From Colias croceus (Eukaryota > Arthropoda > Insecta > Lepidoptera > Pieridae): DNA of 64,000 nucleotides. The notes under the pieces are model-generated. The model had not been told where the DNA came from and did not search any database. It was given only the letters and a program-made list of their open reading frames with translations. Shown here in pieces: positions 47,316-61,406 of the stretch. Where the stretch lies: contig NC_059550.1 in NCBI RefSeq assembly GCF_905220415.1, positions 498,501-562,500 on the forward strand. Direction: 5' to 3'. The translations under genes were made by a program, and so were the position numbers. Each line of letters starts with the position of its first letter. Within the stretch, counting starts at the first letter, position 1.

Positions 47316-48487
47316 GTAACATATAAATGTTACATAATATATTGTTTACATTTTTACATTGTTACATTACAGGCTGAAAAAATATACTTTCTGGACTCGT
47401 AATTAAACAATTACCTACATAAAAACAAATTCTTTTATAAATATTAACCCGTTCCTCTTAATTATTATCATCCGCTGATATCTTGTTTAACATTGAGTTT
47501 TTCGCCGAATTATTATCTCTGATACCCTTTAAATTCCCGTTATTTTAATGTAACTCCAGTTGTTATTTATTTTTCAATTTTATAATTATTCTTAGAATTC
47601 TAAATGCTGATTATAAATAATCAATGCTTTTAAATCCAGACCTTCAAAGAGAAATATATAGTGAGGCCTGATAATATAATGATGAAAGGCAAGGAAAAAA
47701 TGTATATTTAATCAGATTGCAAATCCAAAAAAACAAGTTACAAGCACTTGACATTTCAATATTCAAAGGCTAATTAAAAACTATAAAATCAGGTAATAAT
47801 AATAAGTAAATAGATCACGGTCTAGACTGCAGACACAAACTTGAGTGTTTTAACTGTTATAAAGTTACCGAGAGTATTAATTTCACCAATAATGACAAAG
47901 GAAAACCAGAAATTAATTATAAATGGTCGAGAAATAAATTTTGCTCTGTGATAGCTTTTTCCTGGAGAATATATCAATAGTAATTAGTGTTGCAACGAAA
48001 TGTACGTAAATAAAATGTATTTATAATATCTTCTATTGGACTATAATATGGTATCGACAATTATTATAACGAGTGTTTCACAGAATCCTGTAGGGTAGGA
48101 ATAATCAGCAGCGAAACCTGCCGTATTTCATGCTATTAATAAAGTTGTATTCTTCATTAATCCTTAATCCTGCTAAATGAGTTGCTTAAAATACTATGAT
48201 CACTTGCAATATGATCTATAATAATATACTTATTTCATTAGCAACTATGAAAAACATTCTATAATTCGAACTGTAAATTACCACAAATATCTTCCTCAAT
48301 TCCAAAGAGAAACCGCATCCATCAAATTGGCTGATTACTATAAACTCGGCACCGCGTGACGTGTCACGTTGTCTCGCAAAAACGGCAATTACAACGCCTC
48401 AATCACGCATCTCGTGTAGAAATTACTGCACACGTTGCTCAAGTTAATTGTACACGAAGTGGCTAATCGTTACAAAACTGGAAGGTA

Positions 48488-48605
48488 TTTTTTGAAGTGA
48501 AACTTTAGGCACGTTGAGAGTAAAATTTCAAGGTCGAGTCATGGCGATACCGTCACGTAATGCAGATGATTTTGGTATCCTTGAATCTTGCCAAAAAACT
48601 TTTTT
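48488..48605. repeat. solo arm of a MITE-like inverted-repeat family
   Basis: The stretch TTTTTTGAAGTGAAACTTTA to TTTTGGTATCCTTGAATCTT matches the right arm of the 60.8-61.4 kb element (GAAGTGAAA, GTTGAGAGTAA, CCGTCACGT, TGGTATC). It abuts another repeat-like segment on its right. Confidence 0.55.
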
Positions 48606-48639
48606 TTTTTGTTATTTCAACCCTGACAATGGAGCAGGC

Positions 48640-48890
48640 GACTCACTTGATGGTAGGTGATAGTCGCCGCCCATGACAATTCACAGCATTAGGGAACACT
48701 GCGAACGTATTGTCGACTTTAGGCTGCGTTTCACCAGATGTGCGAGGATGCGCAGCGAGAGTTGTGTTAGTATTATTGTATTGAACCAATAGTATCGCTT
48801 TAAAGGCTAAATGAAGTGGTGGAAAAGCACCCTTAGAGGAACGTATTGTCGGCTTTAAGGTGGACTGGTCTGGTCTGAGATCGCGTGACG
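48640..48890. repeat. probable further MITE-like repeat
   Basis: GC-richer than its neighbours, with two copies of GAACGTATTGTCG (48703 and 48839) and phrases such as GATGTGCGAGGATGCGCAGC and TTGAACCAATAG that resemble dispersed lepidopteran MITEs. Its limits could not be fixed and no inverted ends were identified. Confidence 0.35.
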
Positions 48891-49353
48891 AGCTCGCTCG
48901 CGTGACACACGTCACCCGCGCATTAGCATCCGGCTGTATCGTGGCGCGACACGCTACCGTGGACAGTCGTGTATCAAATCTTATGGAATTAAATGGGATT
49001 AACTGTTACCGTGATGCTATTCGTGTTTTTCTTTACCTGACTATTCGCACGTGATCTGTTCTATTGCCGTATGCTGGTAGTGTAACGTTGGCGACAATGT
49101 AAATGCTCAAGTGTATATTCTTGTAATCAGAACGGTGGTGGAACGTGGCTTCATAATACTTTTAAATGTTTTTAATCACTAGATATGCCGTATGTTTGAC
49201 GCCTACAGTTTCTTAACCAATAGTAAACTGGCCTTTTCTGCACAACTTTGTTGCTATAGCAATTAACGTTCCTAGAGAAATTCCGATATAATCATTTTTT
49301 CATACATAATGTAAATAAAATAACATACAGCTATTTCTTCTTTTTCTACATAA

Positions 49354-49523
49354 TCTTATATATAAAAATGAATCGCAAAATGTGTTGGTAAGCGCATAAC
49401 TCAAAAACGACTGAACCGATTTTGATAATTCTTTTTTTATTATATTTCTTGAAGTACGAGGATGGATCTTATGTAGAGAAAACGTAAACATGTACCACGG
49501 GCGAAGCCGGGGCGGACCGCTAG
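49354..49523 (+). mobile_element. non-autonomous Helitron copy, third subfamily
   Basis: It starts TCTTATATATAAAAATGAAT after A and ends CGGGCGAAGCCGGGGCGGAC then CGCTAG. The base after CTAG is A rather than T, a small departure from the rule. The truncated copy at the right window edge has the same 3' end. Confidence 0.7.
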
Positions 49524-52500
49524 AATCATCATAAAAATGAAAACCTTGCATCAACACCATTTGTAGATTAGGGCCAATTACAACAGCGTTACAAAACCCA
49601 GACCAGAGCAGACTGTGCGTGAGAGCATTTATCTCCAACCGTATTCGCACCAGGCCCACAACATTGTATGAGCAGATTGCAGTAAATAACATGTCACTGC
49701 ACGCGATATTCGTCGGCAGGCGTGTCACGCGACGCGTAGAAAGCGTAAGAATCCACCACTTAATCTGTGATAATAGCTGGAGATTGGCACACATTTAACG
49801 CGCAAATTGTTTGTCCGATATTTTTTGTACCACTTCGCAAAACCGTTTTGTGTAGTAGAAATGCAATCGATACAGAAGTCTTCATGAATAATTATGGTCT
49901 GGAGGATTCTTACCTTCCTGTTGCTCAGCTAATGTACTTTCCTGCATTAGAAATACGACCGTCAAAATATTAAATTCGCAATCATAAAAATAAACATATC
50001 CTTATACTGCATCGGGGAAAATGAGAATTCATGATTATTTTTTTTTAATTTCTGCCTGACTTCTGATGAAACACATACTGATTAAACCGCCCAGTAATTT
50101 ATGCAGTACATAAACGCATGCTCTTCTTTTTAAGTTTCATTTTTTCTTTATATCGTTTAGCATAGAAGAAAAATATTACATAAACCAAACCCACGTAGGT
50201 GCCGTACTTTCTCACTCAACATTCCTTTAATATATTTCCTGCCACATCAAAAACCCGGGCTTAATGAACAAAAATAACGGTCCACACTTCATCGCATGCT
50301 AAGCTGACATCAACCATGACATTTCGTGCTGCATTGTTGTTCCGTGACAAGAGCTCCTGAGCCGTCACGAATAAGAGCGCCCTTTGTTGAACTTAGGCAT
50401 TTAGGTACTCAATCGCGATGTACCCGATGGCATTACATGGTCTAGGCTTATCTAGCCATTACAGAACACTATTTATTATGAAGCAGATGTAATAATGAAA
50501 CGTTTTTACAGCGTCAGATTAGCCCGCAGATAGAGTGGCAGGCATAACACGTTTGGGAAACCTGATTCTGATGTAAGATTTATGTCGAGCTGTCTGTTTT
50601 TATGTTGAGTGCAACTATCATTAATTGCCTTGTCAAGTGTTTGTTCTTTAGTACAAGTCCAAGATCCAAATACAAAAAATATTATACAGCTGCAAAACTG
50701 GTACTATACTTTATATATTTAAATCGAACTTCTATAAGAGTAAGGAATCACCGGAGTATGAAGCAATTCACGAAAAGCATTGCATGAAATTTAATTGACC
50801 TATTTAAAAAAAAAACTCGCTGAAACTTTTCCTTATACTTTTCTAAATGTCAAGAATGTATTGCTAATTTGATGGATGCATTATTACTATGTAATGCATC
50901 ATTCAAGGCATGTGGTCTTCTACTTTCCTGACATTTAAAGCTATTGACCTATTAAGAGCATCGTTATGACCTGCGACTAATCTAATCTCTGACATTTCAT
51001 GTCAGAATGGATTTCCGTGAAATGGCATGTCGCTAGTTGAAAGTTTTATAATGATGGCCCCTTGTGTACGGATAGCATGCGACTATGTTCCACAAAAATA
51101 GAATGGAATTGGTATTCAATTTTTTCCATTATTTATGGTCTCAACTATATTCTGAATTATTCAGTAGCTTTCAGCAAGTTCTTAAATCATTACTATGTAT
51201 TTCAATTTTACGTATTTGTAGTGTTCTTATGTATTTTTAGATATGGCCTTCTAGTTTGATTTGATGCTCCGTTAAAAAATGTTGAATAGTTTGAAATCTT
51301 TATTAATTTTGTGTTTATTGGTGTAAAATAAAAAAACCGAATGTGTCATAAAGATTGGCATTTGGTACCTATTGAGCAACCAAGCTGTCTGCCTTGACTT
51401 ATTTAATCCTTGAGATAAATAATAAACCCGGAAGGCTTATCGTTTCGCAGTCTTGTATTGATTCAATCATTAGCAAAAAAACTCAACAGTATATTTTTAG
51501 GCGTTGGATCTACTTGAGTGTCAATCTGGTGGATAGCAATTGGTACCAAATCGTGCGTGTTAAAAAGGCACTTGAATTATTAAAATAAAGTACTACAAAA
51601 TAATGTCACGATCACAACATACTGATGTTCGAGGGTATGTGCTCATAAATCACAGGATAAATGTCAAGTGAATCAACTAATCTCAAACATCTAGCCCAGC
51701 CTTGACATACGATCAAGACAAGATAATATTGTTTTAATAGTACTAAATTGATCGTTTTTATTAAACTACAATGTATCAATAGGTACAGTATAATTTATCA
51801 GATTATAAGTAATTTAAAGCTTTGTTCAAAATGAACTTGGTAAATAAGTTTTCTTGGTAATCATTTATTTTATTAATCCCGCAAAACAAACTGCGAAGTG
51901 AGAAGGAAAATCTGAAGAAAGAAAGATGAATATAATTGTGTGCGCAGTTACCGTTAACGCAAAACTTTAAATTTCGTATGTTTCCAATACACATCGAACC
52001 TTCAACCTTGCCTTGTCTTCATACGAACTAAAACCATATCCTCTGTCATCTGTCTTGTATAGTTAGTCACTACCCTACGTCATGGGGTCGGGACTTCACA
52101 ATATAAGCTACGCAGTTATCAACAATTACTGTTAATTAACCTCAGCTGAGCGTTATCTGCGGCCAAGGATTCTGAATCAGCAGCTCTAATAAGCATTATT
52201 AGCTCGGATATACACATAAACGGATTAATATTATGATGCCATAATGCCTTCTTTGATGGAACTCGTTTAGTAAATTTTACTATTTTGTAGTAGTGTTGTC
52301 AAGCTTGATCAAGTTTTCCGAGATGTTTAACATACTCGACTGTTTATAGATTATAAATGATTTGTTTACATTTTATAACGGACAAACTTTATACACAGAT
52401 AAATGCGAGGAGATATAAGCGAGAATACATTGTAACATTGGAATTAAAGTAATTTAAATTTCAAATACTGGTCATGTAAAATTAACTTCCATAATAAAAT

Positions 52501-54202
52501 GCCTTAATAACAAAAAATATTAACCTTTGTTACTTCTAAATTTCTCCAAAAAACTATCCATCTACAGACAAAATAAAATCTACACACATAAACAAACACC
52601 ATCACATCCACACTCACACACACACGTCTCTATACTCCACATACGATCGCCACGTCATCACAACTGTATCGATATCTGGAGCCCTGACACATGACCCCGG
52701 CCAGTTGGCGCACACTTATTTATATAACGTCACGCGACGCAATGCGATTATTGTTCAAATCGGGAATGTTCTTGTTAAGTGATGGATAAACAACGTTACG
52801 TTTTGCCTTGAGAACCAGGTTGACAACTTTGTTGTGACCATTTTATTATGTACATCCAGTTGTTCCGGTAGTCTCCAATTTAGTCAAAACTGCATTACTA
52901 TTATTTTATTTTATTTGAAGGACAATTTTCGTGAGATACACATATTACTAATTCAAGCAATGAAATTGTATCAAGAGTTACCGTAATATTGTAGGTCTTC
53001 GGTTAAGATTAAGTAATCGTCAACATTATGAAAGATGGAAACATCCAAAGGGCAATGTTACGTCAGTCGCCACGGTCAATTTAATAACCAGTATTATAAA
53101 ACCCGTTATTCTTACATTTTATCCAAAAGTTTCCGTTGGATTAGGAAATTCGATGTGGCAATTAGAATGCATGTTACTGCTCACAGAATTAGCATACATT
53201 CTTATTAAAACCTCTTATTTTATACGATTTGCGTCAATTAACGGTCAGCTCTTGAATAATTTTAATTGCTTACGTAAATGCAGCTATTCTTCGACCCATT
53301 AACCGAAGTGGTCGGAGCATTCAGTCATATTTGCTGTTTATTTTACATCAAGTGTCGTAAATTAGTCATGTTTTGTTTATACCTCTGGTATTTATTAACG
53401 AGATAGTCCATTTAATTAGACAAAATCTAGTTGAAAACTTCTACCTTCACTTCTAAAACTCGCATGACGAATAGGAGCCAAATTATAGTTAGAACGCTAA
53501 ATAACCACGTGTTAAATATAGCTACAAATACACGTAAACGTTTAAATATAATAGCGTGTGTATCACAATAGCTTTCTATTGTTCCAGTGAGGTAAACGTT
53601 CGGTTGCAACAAACCCTATCATCAGACCAACTCTTTCAAAACGCGGAACTTTACATGCCCTGGTAAATACCACGAAGACGTAAAGTTAGACAACTAGTTA
53701 ACATTGCAAGCGATAATAACATTAATTATCCACTTATGTAACACTTGAGATAAACACAGTCACGTTTTCTCAGAGTGCATACGTGATTTACGTCCGCCAT
53801 TGCTTTGCTATCGTTAGATGCCGACACAACCTGTTCTGTTTACATTGCTTCATTGATGGGTGAATTTGGTGAAACTATTTCGCAATTTCCAAGAGAAGGA
53901 GCAATGTATTATTCTCCTGGTGGGTTGTAGTTATTTATAGTCATCGGTGCATTCGCTCCACAGTTTATTGGTGTAGGTTTTAACGACCTAGACAAGTCAG
54001 CCAATTGCGCAGAATTTTTATTGCGACAAATATAATGCTTCAGCTTCTATTACCATTGTTTTATTTGTTGGGTGCTATTTTAATCTAGATTGGTATCATT
54101 TTCTCAATTTTGTGAAGCCTGATAATAAGATTTAACCTAGTGATTTTTTGTAATCGGGACCGCAGTGCATGTTCTAAGTTTTGTATTTAATTTATATCTT
54201 TA
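49524..54202. other. AT-rich DNA without recognisable genes
   Basis: Only short, compositionally random frames were found; a 164-codon minus frame at 49300-49794 overlaps the Helitron and is not a gene. A small (CA)n run lies near 52610. Confidence 0.4.
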
Positions 54203-54441
54203 CTAACTTTCCACCCGCAGCTTCGCCCGCGCAGTCAAAGAAATACCCGCATAGTTCCCGTTCCCGTGGGATTGCGGGGATAAAACCTATCCTATTTCCC
54301 GGGATAAAAAGTAGCCTATGTCCTTTCTCGGGTATCAAAATATCTCTATACCAAATTTCATGCAAATTGGTTCAGTAGTTGAGGCGTGATTGAGTAACAG
54401 ACAGACAGACAGAGTTACTTTCGCATTTATAATATTAATAT
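54203..54441 (-). mobile_element. non-autonomous Helitron copy, second subfamily
   Basis: It matches the 55.9-kb copy through CCGCATAGTTCCCGTTCCCG and GTAACAGACAGACAGACAGA. The 3' terminus has mutated from CTAG to TTAG. Confidence 0.7.
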
Positions 54442-55897
54442 CTTTATGTGATTTTAATTAAAATATAGGGAAATATTTTGCAGTAAAATAATATAATGCA
54501 GGATATAAATTGATTGGTTTATAATTTCCTACCTTATACGGTAGGTACATATTATCCTATTTCGAATTCGATCCTATTCGAAATTTATTATTAGGTTGAA
54601 TACGATGTCTTCCTTCTAGATATAGTAGTAGTGAGACTGTGAGATGTGTACATTTACGTGAAGGCAGATATATTTTTCCGCTTTTAAAATAGGAAAAGGT
54701 AGTAAGCTCCATCAAACATCATCTATCAAGTCCCAAAAATGAAAAACGACGCTGAAAAACTTCAATTCCATACGAGCTAATTTTAACTGCTTAAAAATTA
54801 TCATTACAATTACAGAACGCGATCCTAAAAAATTCAAACTATAAAACACATTCATTTACAAACCTACTACAGTGTTGTTTATACTATAGCCATGTTATTT
54901 TTATCAGTGCTGTTATCATTGCTAACATGTGTGGCCAGCTTTACGGTGACCTTGTGCGAAAGATATTCGTTGGGCACGTGCAAACACTGTGTCACTTGTA
55001 CTTCCAGTGGTGTTGTTTAACTGAACGATTGTAGTTTAGGTTTTAGTATAGAATACGTAGTACACCTAACTCTTTTAGGAAAATTTGTAGAGTGGATTAC
55101 AATAAGATATTTTAGGTGTTTGTTTTTTTTTTGTCACTCGTTTGTTGTTTACATTCATTGGGTATCGATTACCTATACATATAGTCTTGGTACATATTCT
55201 TTTCATTTTAATTTTACTTTGGTCGATCACTAGTCGTCTTCTGCTTACTTGGTTTTAAAAGGGATAGTTTCTTTTTTAAGTTATAGGTAGATTGTCAAAA
55301 GCTTCTTCAAAGTCTGTTCACCCAAATCACAATCGATAAACGAGCCACAATTTAAATCACAAAACTACAAGATTCATAACATCGCTATCTTATTGTACAA
55401 CATGGTACTGTAGGTATGTATAACTTTCCTCATCTAGCGGTTAATACGGAATTTCCGATATAATTTGTATTAGCTACGCCCACGCGTGGCGAAGCGCCAG
55501 CTCGGAAAAAATAAATGTTTCTGTTAACATTTCATAACTAAACATTCGATGATTGAGAGCGATCTGTGACGCGGCTTGGCGATCACTCGCTCGATGTACT
55601 GTCTAAATTACTGGAATCGTGGATAGATAAGTTTTCTTTATTCGTGTGTTTTTTTAAACGAATATTTAAATAGCGTTTAAGAAACCGTTGAAAAGTCTTG
55701 TTTTTTGAAGTGAAACTTCTTTAAACCCGGCGCAGATAGGGCGAAGCGCTGCGCAGCACATTTTTTATTGTCTAACTATTTTCGATATTGTTTTCATGTA
55801 GATGAGCTAAGTAAACACTTATTTACAAAGGTGATATGTGTTAAAAGAGGAAAAGTTTTAGATTTATAGTAATTATATTATACATATTTATAGGTAA

Positions 55898-56138
55898 CTA
55901 GGTTTCCGCCCGCGGCTTCACTCGCGCAGTCAAAGAAAAACCCGCATAGTTCCCGTTCCCGTGGGATTTCCGGGATTGATTGCGTCATTTTCCCGGGATA
56001 AAAAGTAGCCTATGTCCTTTCTCGGGTATGAAAATATCTCCATACCAAATTTCATGAAAATTGGTTCAGTAGTTTAGGCGTGATTGAGTAACAGACAGAC
56101 AGACAGAGTTACTTTCGCATTTATAATATTAGTATGGA
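55898..56138 (-). mobile_element. non-autonomous Helitron copy, second subfamily
   Basis: CTAG at 55898-55901 behind CCGCCCGCGGCTTC, and 5' end TCCATACTAATATTATAAAT on the minus strand at 56138. It is the best-preserved member of its subfamily here. Confidence 0.75.
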
Positions 56139-56627
56139 TACTGACATTTCTTTGATAAACATCGATTTTGAAGCAGGCAGAGTTTTAAATCGGAAACAAA
56201 GGATAATATTGATAATATTTTTTAAATAATTTATTAACTAATAGGTACTTGCATATAATGTAACGTTCTAAAATTCTTAAAACATATGAATTAATAGCAG
56301 AATAATTTTAATATTAAAACGAATATTAAAATGATCGTCTCAGAATTCTATCAGTGAGCACAACACGTTGCGAAAATGTGAATTTTATCTGCTAAATAAA
56401 TTTACACAGCGTACATATTTACATTTATGAGTGATAAATTTTGCATTTCTTAACAATGGGTGATAAAATGAATAGTGTCAAAGTATTCATGGTGACGGTG
56501 ATAGTGTAACAGTTTCCAAGAAAACTTTTCATTCGACTTTCTTGTAAATACATTGATTGTTCTACAGTCTACACGGTAAACATAAATCAAAATCTATTAT
56601 GATAACATTTTAATCGTTTGTTTTTTA

Positions 56628-56794
56628 CTAGCTGTGCTCCGCGGTTTTACCCGCTCCTGTTGGTCTTAGCGAGATGATATATAACCTATAGCCAGCCTAT
56701 AGCCTTCCTCGATAAATGGGCTATCTAACACCGAAAACAAAGAAATATGCAAGTCGGACAAGTAGTTTCCGAGATTGGCGCGTTCAAACAAACT
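56628..56794 (-). mobile_element. 5'-truncated Helitron copy
   Basis: CTAG at 56628-56631 and the shared body up to GCGCGTTCAAACAAAC; the expected TCTATACTAATATTATAA end is missing. Confidence 0.68.
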
Positions 56795-59700
56795 ACTGAA
56801 TACATAAAACTACTGGGATTTACTGATTTACTTCTATAAAGATATTCAACCTAACATTTCCCTCATAACTTCAAATCACCTAAATCCTATATATACTCCT
56901 AATAGACATAACACCTCTAATCTCACAGCCAACAAATCCATATAAACCAACACAAATAAAAGGCCTTGGCGTAACAAAAAATCGATCTCACATTACATAT
57001 ATTAATACCCATCTGGTGATACGTTGATTGCCGTTTGACGTCACTCGATTCAGTGCCAAGGCCACGCCAAGCCGACAACACACGACGCTTGGCGACGGCT
57101 ATCCAACTATGAATGAACTATTCCTGTGTTTTCTGAAATTTTGTGCGAAATTATCATAGGTATACCTACCTAGTGTAAATACAGTAGAATACTAGATAGA
57201 TGATATTGTTTCGTGCTTAAATATACCAACCCGTTACGAGAAAGCGGTGTGAAGTGTAAGTCGTCATTAAGAAGTATTAATATATGCATATTCTGAGTTA
57301 TTGCATACCTATTGTATCTTTTTCTGAAGTAAGTAATTATATTGGTCAAAAACGACATACATCCTTTTCAATAGTCTGTCTGTACATTCAGTTCAATCAG
57401 TAACAGTTACCTATATAGTTTTTAGTCAGCTAGGACATAGTAGGTAATATCTTTGCTATCAATTATAATAAAGTAGAACCCACTACAAGTTAAGAAATTA
57501 TAATAGTGTAGAAACCTACTACAAGTTTCAATAAAATCGAAATAAACCTCCCAAACTTAATTCTTCGCTTACAAAACAGTTGTAAATTTTTATTACAGTA
57601 ACAAATAAAAACTGCCTAAACATCCCGAGAAACTTTCGCTTTATGACAAAGAGATGGAACAAAAGCATTGAATCCTTTTGTCCTTAACGGAGAGAAAGTT
57701 TTAATACAATGGTATCAATATTTCTGTTGTTATTTACTGTTAACAAAAATAATGATATCAAACGGTCTATGAAATCATGTTTATAATTCTATTCTATTCT
57801 TCGGTTTATAGTTGAAAGTAGATCTCCTACAACCTAATTTATCAAAATAATAAAAAGGCACCATGCTTCGTATACATGGATATTAAATATTATAGAAATC
57901 TTGGAAGCGTACACTTATTCTTATTCAAAACTATTAATTAATGACAAATAGAACAATTAGACTAAACAATTGCTTCAACACCCCAATTCTCGATACTTTC
58001 CCTTTTACAATCCAACGTTACTCCAAAAAACCGAAAAGTTGGTAATCGTCAGGATAACGGTCCCAAACCAGTTAGACGCAGTTAACTTTTACGATGAACT
58101 CTTACTTTCGTATCCTTATTTAGATTTATAACACGAGTTGTAAAATGTTACCGAAAAGGCAGACAAAGTAGACGCATTGGACAATACTATAACTGGACTT
58201 ACTTTCAACGATATAAATGTATAATAAATGGAAACAAAAGGATTAGAATGAAACAATGATATGAAAGGAGACAAAACAGCCGCTGCAAACAATAAAAGAA
58301 ATGAGTTATTCAAAAGTAAATTTAAAAAGGTAAATGTAGCAGTAATAAGGACATACTGGAAGTGTAACAGTTCTTTAAAATATAACAGTTTTCATCAGTC
58401 AACGGTCTGTTTGATCTCTGTATTCTATTTTCTGCCACTTATTTATTTGTAGGTACAAGACATACGTACATAAAAAATAATTATGATAACATCAAGAAGG
58501 TTCACCGCTTTGTAATAACGCATTATTTCCAAGTACATAGCTTTCCGTTTGGTTTTCCTATTCCCGTAAATATACGTAATGCTGTGAACGTTTAAATTTA
58601 ATAGCATTATCCTATAAACAAATTTCATTGACAGAGTTCTATTCTAAATAATTATGATCTACCATTAGGTCAACCGGTAGATAATACAGCGATATTGAGT
58701 TATATCATGCATGAGTCACAGAACAATAAAATGGCCGATGATGACGTCACATCAAATACACCTGTAACAACATGAGGGACTGCCTCATTAATGATTGTAT
58801 CGATTTAACGTGAACTAGTTATAAGTAAAAGTATGAGGGCGGAAGAAAAACAAAGGAATGAATAAATATAAACCGACTTTACTGATGGCTATAGATGGTA
58901 TGATAATGGGGACTTTTATAAATTAAAATAAGTAAATGATAAATGGCAAAGCTGTATAAGTACGACGTATAAGAACACAAATATATTTATGTGTCTATTC
59001 AGGAATTCAACGCTCGTCAAGACATTCTAGAGAGATGTTAATGGGGCACGTAATGACTTGGTATTCCATAAATTAGAACATAACAATCAATCGTTTCGCT
59101 CTACATGACTCGAGTTAAACTGTCTTTGAAATTATAAATACAAATGTGAAACAAACCCAATCTCGCACCGCTGTTATCAATTTGTGATTTACCTGCAACA
59201 ATGAAAAAATATTTAATTAGCATTATTTTTTATTCAGAGTCGGTGTTAGCTACGTCACGAAAAATATCAGATAAAACAATTCATGTACTTTGCGTTATAA
59301 TGACAGGAACAAATGCAACAATTGATCAAGAATGTGTTTTTAAATCAATTTGTAATTTCAGAACAAAATCTCATCATCAAAATTCAAAAGTATCAAAGAT
59401 TCTAAATCCTCCAGCGCGTCCATCGTACGATACAAATACTCCAAATATTTATACATATAAATATTTGTCGTCGTGACGTCCGTTGCGCACATCTGCTGGA
59501 GCAGCTGCCGCCAAGGTCAAGTAGCCCTCGGCCAATTTGTACAAGATATTATGTTGATAACGCCTTCCTGCCTTTGTCCCTCGCGAGTGAATCTCCGTCA
59601 TTACTAGAGTTCATTTGAATTTATAATTATTACTTGACCATGTCAATTTTGGGGTTGATTCAATTCTTTGTTTATAAAAGTGATGGGATATTTATAAATT

Positions 59701-60797
59701 ATTTTGAAACGTTAAACACCATATACCAGTGATGTTTGATGGTTCTTAAACAATACGGAAATAGACATAGAAGTTTTAAAATGATCAAAATTTTACCGGA
59801 ATATCTAATTCAAATTTAAAAAAGGTCATTATCAACTATTGAAAACATTTTAAACAAATTTATTTATTGTTCATGCAATCGACGAAACAGTCAAACGAAA
59901 AATGAACAGCAAATCCTACACGCAGTTTCCGTAACCTTTATCATAATAAGCAAAGCAAAACCCACACTATCAACAGTTCCATCGTATCCACAAGTTAAAT
60001 GTCACGTCCATCGCCCCTTGGTAGCACAATCGCTAAATATAAACACAGTGGGTAAACAGATAGCGGCTATCAATGTAAACATTGCACTGATCACGGCGCC
60101 GCCGCGTGGTCCCGCGCAGTCTGAACCCTGATTGGAATTGTCTATTATATTTTGGGTATCTTGTAGGACACGTGTATGGTGTTCATTTTTGAATTATCTA
60201 TTGTATTTCAGTTATCGTTAAGTTTGGTGGTGATAGTGTTCTTTTTGAAATTTTCGAAGTCCTATGATATGTTAAGACAACTTAAATAAATTGCAACTAC
60301 GAGTATACCAGAGACATTGTTCTCTATAGATATTGAATCTTACAATTGCACAAATGCTTATGCATAGGTACAAAAACTGTGATATAAAATCGAAGAAGTT
60401 TATACTTATATAATTTTGAGTGTCTTGTTGTAGATGGAAAACTTTCCGATAACAACTTAGATTGATTAAATATACAAACTGACCGATAATCTAATCTTAG
60501 GATAGAATATCATATTACGTTTAAAACCACATTGACGCATTCATGTTATCAAAAGATTATTTTGATTGCCATAAACCTATCTACAAATAATAAAAGTTTA
60601 TTTCCACAAATACACTAACAAGTGGGTATAATTTTTCCACCTATTTCCGTGATCTAAACAATAACAACTCCCTGAATATAAACATAAATAACGCTTTCCC
60701 AAAATACAACCCATTAATTAACTTGGTCAAGATCCCTATAAATTGGTTGACCACCTTTTTTCTGTTCTTGGTCCACTAATCTTCGAACCTAATAACA
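56795..60797. other. AT-rich DNA without recognisable genes
   Basis: TGACGTCA occurs at 57036-57043 and 58742-58749. A GC-richer patch near 59470-59560 includes CCAAGGTCA (nuclear-receptor type half site). Short frames have no recognised domains. Confidence 0.35.
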
Positions 60798-61406
60798 AAA
60801 GAGCGTGAATGCCGAACACGTGTCTGAAGTGAAACTTCTTTGGCAAGATTTAAAGATACCAAAATAGCACTTTACTCCATGACGTGACGGTATTTCCAAC
60901 TCTCTTTGAAATTTTACTCTCAACGCGCCTAAAGAAGTTTCTCTTCAAACATGTCAAAGCAGGATCTGCTTAACCATTTGAGTCATGTGACCGTTCTGCT
61001 CTTACTACGAGTACGCGTAATTCACGCACTGAGCCGCAAGCGGATAATACGTACTATAAATAGCCCTGTTACAGATAATGCCGTCAATTGGGAACGCAAT
61101 TGGCGCAATTTGCTACGTACATATTCGCTCACGAGACTGCAATTACGTCCTGTCGCATTATTTGATGAGTCGATTGTTACAGAAAGGTTATGGTGTACAC
61201 AGCTGTTCTATTGATTAATTACTTCAATAAAAAATTTAAAAGGTTTTTGAAGTGAAAGTAATTTTTAAATGCGCGTTGAGAGTAATATTTAAAGATAGCG
61301 CATGACATTTCCGTCACGTCATGGAGTAAGGCGGCGGTTTTTGGTATCTTTGAATCTTGTCAAAGAAGTTTCACTTCTGACACGTGTGCTCGGCACACAC
61401 GCTCTT
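60798..61406. mobile_element. about 0.6-kb MITE-like element with long terminal inverted repeats
   Basis: The left arm (60798 to about 60950) and right arm (about 61243-61406) are inverted copies over roughly 150 bp, sharing AAGAGCGTG, ACACGTGTC, GAAGTGAAACTTCTTTG, ACTCCATGACGTGACGG and TTACTCTCAACGCGC. The interior contains an 87-codon frame without any known domain. No transposase is present. A target duplication was not recognised. Confidence 0.72.

Larger units (their letters stand above)
44904..48487. other. AT-rich DNA after the LINE, no gene recognised
   Basis: The only notable contents are copy C of the P-element upstream repeat, a 40-bp direct repeat (46028-46066 and 46350-46389), and a Helitron at 47.1 kb. 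A 136-codon frame at 45842 partly overlaps copy C and has no recognised domain. Confidence 0.35.
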
